Source of the DNA: Lineolata rhizophorae
Lineage: Eukaryota; Ascomycota; Dothideomycetes; Lineolatales; Lineolataceae
Assembly: GCA_010093515.1 (NCBI GenBank)
Contig: MU001676.1
Coordinates: 1,002,666 to 1,066,665, forward strand
DNA length: 64,000 bases
Direction of reading: 5' to 3'
A model generated the notes under the pieces. That model worked only from the letters and a program-made list of their open reading frames with translations, did no database searches and was not told where the DNA came from. How positions within the stretch are numbered: the stretch's first letter is position 1; every line of letters begins with the position of its first letter. Of the stretch, positions 24,926-34,627 are shown in pieces. A program made the translations under genes and the position numbers.

Positions 24926-26239
24926 ATGGCCAGCCCAAACACACTGCCCAGCACAACCCATCCATCCTTCCCTGCGCGCTTCCTTTTCGACGACACCGCC
25001 GAGGCGGCCCCATCCCCATCCCCCTTGCACCGCGGCCCCTCTCTACCCCCAAACTACACCGACCCCCCACCCCACTCCCTCGAAAAACCCCCCGCCTACG
25101 ACTTACCTCCTCCTCCCACATACACCCCCCTGGACCCATCCCCGCCCGCCTACATCCTCCGCCCACCCTATATCCTCGCCGGCAGCCCATCCGACACGGC
25201 ACTGGTACCGCGCTACCACTTCGACCTCGTGCGTTCGCGCGCCGGCGCCGAGCACGCCCTGCGCGTGCGCAGGCTCGGCGCGCGCGAGAGCAAGCAGGTC
25301 GAGGCGTGGCTGAGGGAGGAGCGAGGAAGGCGGCGGAGCGCGGCCTGCGGAACGCACGGCGGTGGCGCCTTGGACGAGGACGACGAGGACGGCGGGGCGC
25401 GCGGGCTATTCGCTATGGGGAACGCAGCGCGTACCGGTTCTGTGGCATCGTCTTCGGCGACAACGACGACGACGTCCTCGCTGCTGGCGCGCGTGCGGAC
25501 GAGCTCCACCTCGGTGACGGCGGCGTCCACGAGCGGCTCTTCGTCGACCGGGAGCGTCGAGGACCCGCGCTGTCGTGGTTGCGGCTCCTCGGGGCCGGCG
25601 CCGCAACCCTTCCGGCTCCCAGACCACCTCGCTTACGACGCCGCCGAGACAATGTACACGATCGCGCGCGTGTACACATACAGCCGTGCGCCGCGCGGCA
25701 CGGCGCGCTCGTGTCCGCTCGAGATTAGGGGCCAGCGAACGCACACGGTGTCGGGTATTCTGGAGCTGTCCAAGGACGCGACGGGGGCGTCCAATCTGCT
25801 GAGGCGGTGGCGGTTCGATCGGGTGACGAGGAAAGTTGGGGGGGATGCGCTGAGGAAGGAGAATGAGAGGAAGATGGCGAGATGGGGGTACCATGATGAG
25901 GATGAGTGGGATCGGGATGTGATGTTTGCGGCGAGTGGGAAGATCGGGGGAGGTGGTGGAGGCGGTGGTGGGTGGAGAAGGAAGAGTTGGGGGTTGGGAT
26001 TGGGGAAGGGTGATGGGGAGGGGAATGGAAAGAGGGATGGTGAAGTGGAGTGGAAAATGAAGTGGAAGGGGAAGGAGAGGGTGGTTGCGTGGGAGACGGA
26101 TGAAGGTTGTGATCGAGGAGGCGTTAAGTTGGGAATTTTAGGCGGCGAGATGGAAACGAGACTCAGAGACGCTCTGGTTACGTGCTGGTTGGCGAGACGG
26201 TGGTTTGCAGGATCGCTGAGGTGGGACGATGATTTTTGA
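24926..26239 (+). CDS. Conserved-type fungal protein of unknown function with four PPxY motifs
   Basis: I do not recognise a catalytic family. The protein is 437 aa without introns. The first 85 residues are Pro-rich and contain four PPxY motifs: PPNY (41-44), PPAY (55-58), PPTY (63-66) and PPAY (73-76), plus a PPY at about 80. PPxY is the ligand of WW domains, for instance in Rsp5-type ubiquitin ligases. A basic segment, a Ser/Thr-rich linker and a Cys-containing patch (CRGCGSSGPAP) follow, then an apparently folded part (ETMYTIARVYTYSR to LRRWRFDRVTRK). The tail contains a poly-Gly tract and many Lys/Trp. An adaptor role is inference from the motifs only. The start is the ATG in CAACAATGG; the upstream frame is open but weak. 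Confidence 0.75.
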   Translation: MASPNTLPSTTHPSFPARFLFDDTAEAAPSPSPLHRGPSLPPNYTDPPPHSLEKPPAYDLPPPPTYTPLDPSPPAYILRPPYILAGSPSDTALVPRYHFDLVRSRAGAEHALRVRRLGARESKQVEAWLREERGRRRSAACGTHGGGALDEDDEDGGARGLFAMGNAARTGSVASSSATTTTTSSLLARVRTSSTSVTAASTSGSSSTGSVEDPRCRGCGSSGPAPQPFRLPDHLAYDAAETMYTIARVYTYSRAPRGTARSCPLEIRGQRTHTVSGILELSKDATGASNLLRRWRFDRVTRKVGGDALRKENERKMARWGYHDEDEWDRDVMFAASGKIGGGGGGGGGWRRKSWGLGLGKGDGEGNGKRDGEVEWKMKWKGKERVVAWETDEGCDRGGVKLGILGGEMETRLRDALVTCWLARRWFAGSLRWDDDF

Positions 26240-26473
26240 ACGCAAGATATGTCGTGGTTTCAGGATCTCATGGACGCGTTTTCTATTTCCTGGAAGTTAG
26301 GGCGTTTTTGGACTACAATACTTTGTCTTTGTACCTTTGTTAGTCAGTTTCGGTAGCGACGCTTGTGATGGAGGGGTGTAATCAGTTTGTACGGAGAACA
26401 TACCCAATAGGGGATCGCTCTAATAGACGATTAACATCTCGCCCAAACCTTACAGCAATGCAGGTCTCCAACG

Positions 26474-27142
26474 TTACGAGCTCCCTTCGGAATGAGCCTG
26501 GGAGACAATCAGCAAAGCAAGCGTCTCCAAAACGACTAGATTTATACGCACGACACTGGCAAGCGCCATCCATTCATGCATTGCCTTCAAGTACGGATCA
26601 CCGCGTTCGTCTGGGACTCGCCCGTGTTCCCAGATAATCATTTCTCGGAAAGACGCTACTTCTTCCGCCGCTTTGACCTCAGGAGGCTTTTCTTCTTCGT
26701 TCGCTCCATGGCCATCCGTGTCCATGAAATCCGGCGCAGGCACGGCAGAGGCATCTTGCGAAGCGGGAACAAACCTGTCCGTCGACATCAGGACAGCACC
26801 TATCCAGCATTATTTCAGCTTGAGGGTCCTGCTCGCACGTCGTCTGCAAACCTTGGGATCATACCTCTATATCCGTCCGGGACATTGACCCTCCTCCCGC
26901 GCAGTTTCCTACCGCGAAAGTACGATGTCGCTGTCATCCCATCTGTTGCATGCGAGACACTGCATTAGCCGCGCTTCAGGGACAGGCCAGAAAAGGGAAA
27001 GTGGAGGCATACCGTCGTCAAACTGCGGACTCCAGTACCTGGCCTTGGCCTTCACGGGGCCATCGTGCGCGATCTTGCAAGGGAGCACGTTTGGCGCGCA
27101 ATCGCTCGCACGCTGTGACGACTTCTGCACGGCAAGCATCAT
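26474..27142 (-). CDS. rnh203: Ribonuclease H2 subunit C
   Basis: Non-catalytic subunit of the heterotrimeric RNase H2 that removes ribonucleotides and RNA-DNA hybrids in the nucleus. The deduced protein is 177 aa from three exons (27013-27142, 26865-26942, 26474-26799) with introns of 70 and 65 bp. Splicing gives the family signatures in order: NVLPCKIAHDGPV, KARYWSP, then TATSYFRGRKLRGRRV and VPDGYRGAV, and finally FREMIIWEHGRVPDERGDPY followed by a short helical tail. Two consecutive ATGs occur at 27142 and 27139; the second could also serve. Without splicing the two halves appear as unrelated short frames. Confidence 0.92.
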
Positions 27143-30100
27143 CTCAAGGCAACGAGTGGCTTTCTCTAAATGAAGTAGACGGACGACGCAGTAGCAGACC
27201 GCAGACGCGTCGTGAGGCGCGACGCGCCGAGTCGCGTAAATGAGGCGTCACGTGCTCAGGGACGCCGTGCGCGCTCACCTAAAGGCCGCTAGCGCTGGGC
27301 CAAGCTTTGGACCAAACGCCATCGATCTTAAATCCTCAACTCAACTGCAGCCCTGCCATCGTCGTAGAGAGATATTCCGGTGTCCTTCGCGTGCACGGGG
27401 AGTGCGGGCGAAAATTCCCCGCCTTCCGGCACATCGAGTTGTATTTATTTACATAGTCTAGAGCAAAGCATGTATATAGGGAACAAGTGAAGTGATTCCT
27501 GCCTCTAGTGTGATGTCGCACCAGACCAGCCGCTCTTCTGAGCAGGCGGTTTCGGTTTCCCGAAAACATATAACGTTGCAGCTAGAAGTTGAGAGTAGCA
27601 AGGAAGTTGGGCAAGACCAGGCAAAGTAGCGAGGTTTTGTGCCCTGCACGAGGTGTGGTTCCAAAGATTACCCAAGACTCCACTATTCTGCACACTACCC
27701 TTGACCTTTCCATGGTAGATGAACGCACTTACAAAATTTCATGGCAAAGTCTAAGAATCATCGCAGCAGAAACTTCGTCCACTCGCTCACACACACACAC
27801 TCTCTCTCTCGCTTCCTCTCACATACACACAGACACACACACACACATTCCCTCTCTCTCTCGCACACACATACACACTCTCTCTCTTCCCTCTGCCCAG
27901 CTGCGTCGAAGAAGCATGGCGTTCGAAGCCTAGAAGCCGAGTACAATGTTCGAAGTAGCCTCTACCTACAAACAGAGACGACTAGAGATAGGCAGAGTTC
28001 TAAAAAAGCTACCACATCTGAGGGTCTAGGTAGTACTATGGACACTCCTATGGGAGTTTCTACCACAAAATCTAGGACACCTCCAAGCATACCGTGAACT
28101 TACCCCGCGCGTCGTTACAAACTCCAAGTTGGCAGATATGATCGCCGCGCGCTTAGAAAACGAAACACGAACGAGGCCAGGGGCTTCCAGAGACACCCCA
28201 ACAACTAAGCAATTTCTGAACATTAACGCAACGATTGCCTGCTAGTGCAAGATCAGATACGGCACTCTTTATGTCGTCTCAAATTTTTCGGTAGTGAATG
28301 CCTGCCATATACCTTTGGTTGGCGCTTAATAGGACGAACACGGGCCGGGTTGGCAACTTCTGGAAGAGGTTGTCAATGTTCTGGTCCCAAGGGCAAATCG
28401 GCCGGTGGCCAAGGGCGGTCGTTGGCCTGAGCTCGACCCACGGAATCAAAATTCTGCGCAATACGATTGTTTTGACAAGCGCCATGCACAAGTACCATAC
28501 TACTACAGCGTTCGGACTGCGGCCAGTGCAACGCACCCTCGATAGCAGAAAGCTCATCCTAGAGTTCCACTGGCTTCTGCTTCGGCGGGCCCCTAGAAAA
28601 GACGACACGGAAAGACTCGCAGCAGATCCACCGAGGTCCGATACGATACGACGAGGGGAAGACGGTTTTGGCTTTGGCCAAATGATTAGCCCCCCTTGAC
28701 CGAGTATTCTTTAACCTAGTTTATGTCGGGGTTCCAATTCGGGATGACGGCAGACGACCCCGAGGGTATCCCGTTGCCGGACCTCGGTTTGCTGCAGTTA
28801 CAGTGGCATGTGCAGCGGCCGCTTGCTATCTCTAGTGTGGCCTCGGGGTCCGACGACGACTTTCATCCCGACGGCTGCTAGCTAAGAGTGGTTTCGTTAA
28901 CCGAGAGCCCGGAAGAGAAGGTCCAGGTCGACGAATGACGCGGAAATCGAACCGGATTCGGACGCGTGCTCAGGCATCGTCGATGGCTTGTCGAAGACTT
29001 TGACCTACCATTTATGGAGTATATTACTATAATTGCCAGTTCTACTGAATGTCGTTATGTTGAACTTGATGATTTCTTGTGGGAGCGGCCACACCATGGA
29101 CCAAGAGTCGGACACGAAGACGTCGGTCGGTCAGAGAGAACGGTCTCCGAGCCGTAGCTCATTGCTTCGAGATGCTTGCCTCAACGCAACATAGACTCAG
29201 AGTACTACGGTGATGGCGAGCTTCCTCTTAGTAACGCCGACGAAATGTTCTTTTTTAAACATAGTCCAGTCCCCCTCTACCTACTGTGGTGTAAATGGAG
29301 CGATGAACTAATTTTTGTCGTCTGCATCATGGCTTAGCGTAATCACATGGCCCTACTCCGCCGGCATCTCTGTGTTTAGTAGTTTGCTGGCTCCTTTTCA
29401 ACAACACGACTATCACCATCACGAAAGTCATTCTCCCCTGCTGATATACTTTCCTATTATTCTCTTTCCCCTTTTAGTTCTCTTTGGTATCCTAGTTAAT
29501 ACATTGGAGACAGCTAAGATATAGCTTACTTTCTCGAGCAAGGTGATGAAAGCGTCAAGGGACACCGTATGGCCATCGTTCCCGTTCCACTCGACCAGGT
29601 GAAGCGCTCCGCCCCACTACAATATATCGATCTAGGAGGTTGGCTCCGAAATAGCGATGATGACAGTCGGAATGGAAGATTCGGTCGAAAGCAGAGAAGG
29701 CGACGAGATGGTTTAGTTTTGCGAAGTTTTAGGGATTTGACGTGGGGGTGTCTCTGATTACGGCAGGACCGATCCCAAAGCCTACGCAATTTCAGTATTA
29801 CACAACCCAAACACCCCCCACAGAACCCACTCGTCCAATCCCCTTGCCGCAATATGTATATCGCCCACTATTCGTCATGCAGCGCGATAATCTGACCGCC
29901 AAGAGACGCCATCGCGAGCCGCCAAGCGCGCTCCGTGCCATCAAGGTACTCATCTCTCTCACTAACTGCCTTCGCCCGCGCCCGCGGGCGGCGCCACCAG
30001 CCAAGTGAATGCAACCTCAGGTAGACTGCCAAGCGCGCGAAGCGCCGTGAGTGATCTCAGTTGGCGTGTGGGAAGCAGGGGCGGGCTCGGTTGTCGGGAT

Positions 30101-30344
30101 GGGGCGGGCGTGTGGAGCTGCACCCTGTTGGAGTGACTCGGTAGAAACCAGCAGGGTAGGACCGCGAGGGATTCACCTTGCTGGCTTCGCTCCTAGCGTG
30201 GGTGGCATACCTTGTTTCTCTCTCCGGGACGTCCTCCGTTTAAATAGAACAGAGCCGCACGGAAACCCCAGCTATCCAGCCAAAGAGCCGCGGATAGGCG
30301 CTGTGGGATAAACAGACACCGTGGACGCTGCGTAAGGGATCAAA
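27143..30344. other. Gene-poor intergenic region with a microsatellite
   Basis: At 3.2 kb this is the largest gap in the window. It holds the rnh203 promoter on the left, the zinc-transporter promoter on the right and a CA/TC microsatellite at about 27786-27890. Around 28724-28881 one plus-strand frame reads DPEGIPLPDLGLLQLQW... followed by an acidic end and a stop. It looks protein-like but I could not tie it to a family, so it may be a gene remnant. No complete gene or mobile element was recognised. Confidence 0.5.
27786..27890. repeat. Compound CA/TC microsatellite
   Basis: About 105 bases made almost only of CA and TC dinucleotide runs that alternate several times. It would be length-variable between strains. 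Confidence 0.9.
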
Positions 30345-32255
30345 ATGCTCCTATTCGCCCTCGTTGCCTGCCTGACGGCTTTCGGCGAGGCCCACCATGT
30401 CGCCCGGCAACCGACTCCGGCGTACGTTTGAGATAAGCATCGGGTATTGAGAAGTGACGATCATGGCTGACAACCACCCAGCGCGCAGCCGCTCAAGATT
30501 CAGAACGCCAGGAGACAGGATGCTGCAACGACCACTGCTGCTCCGTCTGTGACTGCCATCTCGGAATGCCACTTCCACGAGACTACTCAGTGGGTTCATT
30601 CGACCGTAGCCGCTCTATGTCGTGTAAACAGTGCGTACTGATACAACAATCCTTAGGTTCTGCATGGCGGGCACGTCTGAGTTCCAGGTCCTCATCGAGG
30701 CGACCGCGACAGGCGAACTGCCTGCGGAGTACACAGGATGCCACAACCATGAGGATGAGATGTAAGTTCCGTCGGTACTATTCGCTCTCCATTCAGCTTG
30801 CTGACAAGGTCATGAAGGTTCTGCTTTGGACCAGATGGAGAAGAAGTCGAGATCCTGCCTGAAGGCGCCGAACATGACGAGGAGGAAGAGGGTGAGGAAC
30901 ATGACCATGAGGAGGAGGAGGAAGAGGGCGAGGAACACGACCATGAAGAAGAGGAGGAAGAGGGTGAGGAACACGACCATGAAGAAGAAGAAGCGAACTC
31001 GGGAGAGGATTGCCACTTTCATAATGGAGTCGAGTACGTACTACGCACTAACAGCCCCATCTGACATCTGCCCCTACCACACTGCCCACCCACTGACTCC
31101 CTCACTCCGTTACTAGACACTGCGTCGGCGCATCCTCTGCCGAGACCACCACCTCTTGCGACAGCCCCCCCGACCGCGACTACGATATCCCCCTACGCAT
31201 CGGCCTCCTTTTCGTCATGCTCATCACCACCGCCCTCGGCGTCCTTGCTCCCATCCTCCTAACCTCTCTCCCCGCCTTCCGCGGCGCCCATCCGCCGGCT
31301 TCGCTCCGGGCCGCCACCCTGCTCGTCCGCCAGTTCGGCACCGGCGTCATCGTCTCCACCGCCTTTATCCATCTCTACACCCACGCGCAGCTCTCCTTCA
31401 GCAATCCGTGCCTCGAGGGCGTCGAGTACGAAAGCACGGCCTCGGCTATTTTGATGGCGGGGCTGTTCCTGGCGTTCGTGGTCGAGTGGGTGGGCCGGAG
31501 GATTGTGCATGAGCGCGAGGAGCGCAAGATTGCTAGAGCGGGAGGAGCAGGCGTTGGAGAGGGAGAAGGAACGAGTGAGTCGGCGGGGAAGGACGGAGAT
31601 GACGCGCGGAACGGCGTCCCTCTGGCGGCGTCGCTCGGACATCACCACTACACTGGGCCCGGCAGGACTGAAACGCTAAACGTGCTCGTTATGGAGGCGG
31701 GGATCATTTTCCACTCCATACGTGAGTTCCTCCCCCTCTTCCGTTTTCCACATTACCCTACCACTCACCAACCGAACCCTTCTAGTGATCGGCCTCACCG
31801 TCGTCGTCACCCCAAACTCCGCCTTCGCGACCCTCTACGCCGCCATCATCTTCCACCAATTCTTCGAGGGCCTCGCCCTCGGCTCCCGCATCTCGACTTT
31901 GCCCTCGCCCTCCTCGCTCCCTTCCCCGCCGCCGCTCAACGCCCCCGTCCCCGTCTCTATGCTGCACAAGCTCTTCATGGCGCTCGCCTTCGCCGTCACC
32001 ACGCCCGTCGGCATGGCCATCGGCCTGGGCGTCATCAACTCCTTCAACGGCAACGATCCGTCCACCATCGTCGCGATCGGCACGCTGGATGCCCTGAGCG
32101 CGGGCGTGCTGGTCTGGGTCGGCGTCGTCGAGATGTGGGCTGGGGATTGGATTTGGGGGGAGATGGAGAGGGCGGGGGTTGTGAAGACGGCTGGGGCGGG
32201 GACGGCGCTAATAGCAGGGTTGGCGCTGATGAGCTTGATTGGAAAGTGGGCTTGA
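30345..32255 (+). CDS. ZIP-family zinc transporter, ZrfC-like, with CHxH modules
   Basis: A plasma-membrane zinc importer. The deduced protein is 526 aa from six exons: 30345-30421, 30482-30589, 30657-30761, 30818-31033, 31117-31721 and 31786-32255. A signal peptide (MLLFALVACLTAFG) leads into a long N-terminal ectodomain. That ectodomain carries three ten-residue CHxH modules (CHFHETTQFC, CHNHEDEMFC, CHFHNGVEHC) and three acidic repeats with HDH. Eight helices follow; helix IV has HSILIGL and helix V has HQFFEGLALG, the metal-site signature. A His cluster (GHHHY) sits in the cytosolic loop. The CHxH-type motif is known from Aspergillus ZrfC and zincophores of the Pra1/Aspf2 type that work at neutral to alkaline pH; that role here is inference. 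Introns 1-4 are all phase 2, and introns 2-4 each split residue 8 of a module. Confidence 0.93.
30879..30986 (+). repeat. Three tandem 36-bp repeats in the zinc-transporter ectodomain
   Basis: Three head-to-tail 12-codon units, each coding EEEEGEEHDHEE, at 30879-30914, 30915-30950 and 30951-30986. They differ only at synonymous third positions. The unit places an HDH pair in an acidic context, fitting metal binding. Confidence 0.9.
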
Positions 32256-32609
32256 GGAAGGTTGGGGTCCTACTTCATAAGCACTGGTTGTAGGCGTGTC
32301 CCGCCTAGACGAATTTAGGAAGGACGTTCAGGGGATGAAGAAGTTGGAATGGTAATGGTCTGTACTTCGTAGAACATCAGTGATGTAATAGAAAGGACCC
32401 AGACTCCCATAAGAACTCCTATTGGGACAAGTGCGGGCATAAACGACCATTTCGGGTATCTTTAGAAACGTTCTCACGCCGCCATGCAGCGAATCAAGAT
32501 AGGCCCCAATTTCAACCGAAACCATACTCCACATCATGCTCTCCGAGCGCTCATAATTCGTATAATCCCAGCTTCTAAACCCCACGCTGACCAGGCATCC
32601 ACTACCCGC
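32256..32609. other. Convergent intergenic region
   Basis: 354 bases between the ends of the zinc-transporter and TAP42 genes. Nothing beyond expected 3' sequence was seen. Confidence 0.5.
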
Positions 32610-33802
32610 TCACCCCCTATTCAGGGTATTCCCACTCCCCTTCGGATTCTCCTCCTTAAATTCATCCCAAGCCCTCGCCTTATACGTCTCCCGATCCGCA
32701 GCCTCCAAATCATCCTCATTCACCACCTCCCTCCTCTCGCTCTGCGGGCCCCCACCCTCGATGATGCCGCCCCGTCGCCGCTCCTCCGCCAAGTACTCAT
32801 CAATGCTCATGGTTGGCAAGTTGTGGTCCGGCCTGAACACGCCGTCGCGCGCCCGCTGCCGCGCATCTAGCAGCGTGAACGGCCGCAGCGGCTTCCCGTC
32901 CCTGCTTAGAATAGGCCCGCCGCGAGCGACGGCGCTGCGCGCCAGCTGTGCCAGCGGCGCGTCCAGGCGGTCCGAGTAGGCTTCGACCCCGCGGCCGGCT
33001 TGGCGGCCATCGGGCGGGGCATCGGCGTCCGAGGAGGGTGGCGGCGCAAGGGGCGCGAGAGATAGAATGTGGAGTTCTTGGGCGAGGGACTCGAGATGGG
33101 CGAAGGACTGGTGGACGGCGTGGGCGAGGGCGGCAAGGTGGAGGGAGCGGAGGGCAGCGTCGTCGGTGGAGAGGGCGGTGGGGTTGGAGCGGAGGTGCTG
33201 GGCCGGACCGTTAGCACAGGATCGTTGAGTTGTTTCGTGGGATAAATGTGTCGGCTTCATGAGTGCGAACGACTTACTTCCAGCTTCCGCTGCAGCTCCT
33301 TTTCCTCCCTAAAACGCGCAATCTTGATCCCCCTTCTCGCTACCGCGTCCGCCGTCCCCGCCGTGGAGAATCCCTCCTTGTCCTCCAAGTACCGCTCCCA
33401 CAGCCGCTGGTCCTGTCTGCTCAGGCCGTCCAGCCGGTCCACCAGCCTCAGAAACCTCTCGTACGCTTCCCGCGCTCTGAGCAAGTCCTTCTTCCGCCCC
33501 TGCGCGCCTCCCCCTTCCTCCCCGAAACTCGTCTTCCGCAGCACCAGGCCGGCGAGCTCGAAGTCGATGAGAAGATAGGCTAGATCGTTGGAGGAGACGT
33601 CCTCGAGTGTCTCGCTGTCTGGGCTGAAAACGTCGGTTAGACGTGAGGCGCAGGCCTCGTAGGCGGATATGGCGGCGGAGAGGTGGGATTGGTAATCGGG
33701 CGAGGTAGAGGGGAGGGCGAGGGTGTCAAGGGAGTGCGTGGCGCGTCTGGCCTGGGCATAAAGGGCGCGCAGAGACTGAGGGCTGTCGTCTTCGGAGGCC
33801 AT
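32610..33802 (-). CDS. tap42: TAP42-family regulator of PP2A-like phosphatases
   Basis: Homologue of yeast Tap42/alpha4, which binds PP2A-type catalytic subunits and links them to TOR signalling in the cytosol. The deduced protein is 370 aa from two exons (33278-33802 and 32610-33197) joined across an 80-bp intron with a GCTAAC branch point. The N-terminal half is helical (SLRALYAQARRATHSLDTL...DLAYLLIDFELAGLV). The C-terminal half has the family hallmarks: GPILSRDGKPLRPFTLLDAR, GVFRPDHNLPTMSIDEYL, and an acidic/basic end with ARAWDEFKEENPKGSGN. The start is the ATG at 33802; the frame before it contains no ATG. It is divergent with the Dicer gene. Confidence 0.94.
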
Positions 33803-34627
33803 GACCGTATATATCTCGCGACTCAAAGGTATGTCTGCAGGATTCTAGAATTATACATTCGTCGTGGAGGGGGTGGGGGTGGATGTTTCGTGGGTGATGG
33901 CGGATAGATTATGTAATGGGGATGCCGATGTCGGCTCGCGATCCCGTGACCGCGCGTTGCGGACGCCAACCTCAGTCCAGGTCCTCAGCTCTGCCAACCA
34001 AGCGCTACGAGTCTCTTGCTCCTCGAATCGAGAATAAAACTCTGCAAAAGCTCTTCGTCCGTCATGGCTCCCAATGTGCTATATGACTCTCTCCTGCGGC
34101 TCCGCTTCCTGGTGCAAATAGAAAAGTCGAAGCCACCCAACGCGCAGCACAAGTCGCGACCTCACTCCTTTCCTCTTTCGGGGTCGCTCACCGCAAGATT
34201 GCGCTTGTCGTGGCTCCGAGACTGCCGAGTTCCCTTACCGCTCTCCCCGACAATGTTTTGCTGCCACTGATGTCGTTTATGGAGGGGGTTGGTGCGCCGC
34301 TTGCCTGTGTGACAATCGAACATGACGTGTCATGCTTTCACCGTGTGCGCCTGACTACCTTGCTGCATCAAACACCCAGCCCACAGACAGACATTTCTAC
34401 CACCAAAGTTCTTTGCTCTCTTCTATATTTGGCCTTGAACCGAATAGTGAGACATTGCTGTCTAGCATTAGATACGAACTCCTATCTTCGTTAACTTCGG
34501 CCTGGTTCAGTTTCAGTGTCTACCTTGCTCATCCTTCTTGCAGATTGTTTACAAGAACAGTCACATCTCAAGCACCCGCCGGGTCGTCTACGCTCACTTA
34601 TCCTCCAACGCCTACTACTAAATCCAC
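33803..34627. promoter_or_regulatory. Divergent promoter region of tap42 and dcl1
   Basis: 825 bases between two outward-facing starts. A pyrimidine tract ending TTGCAG near 34545 could be the acceptor of an intron in the dcl1 leader, but I could not place a donor with confidence. Confidence 0.45.
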
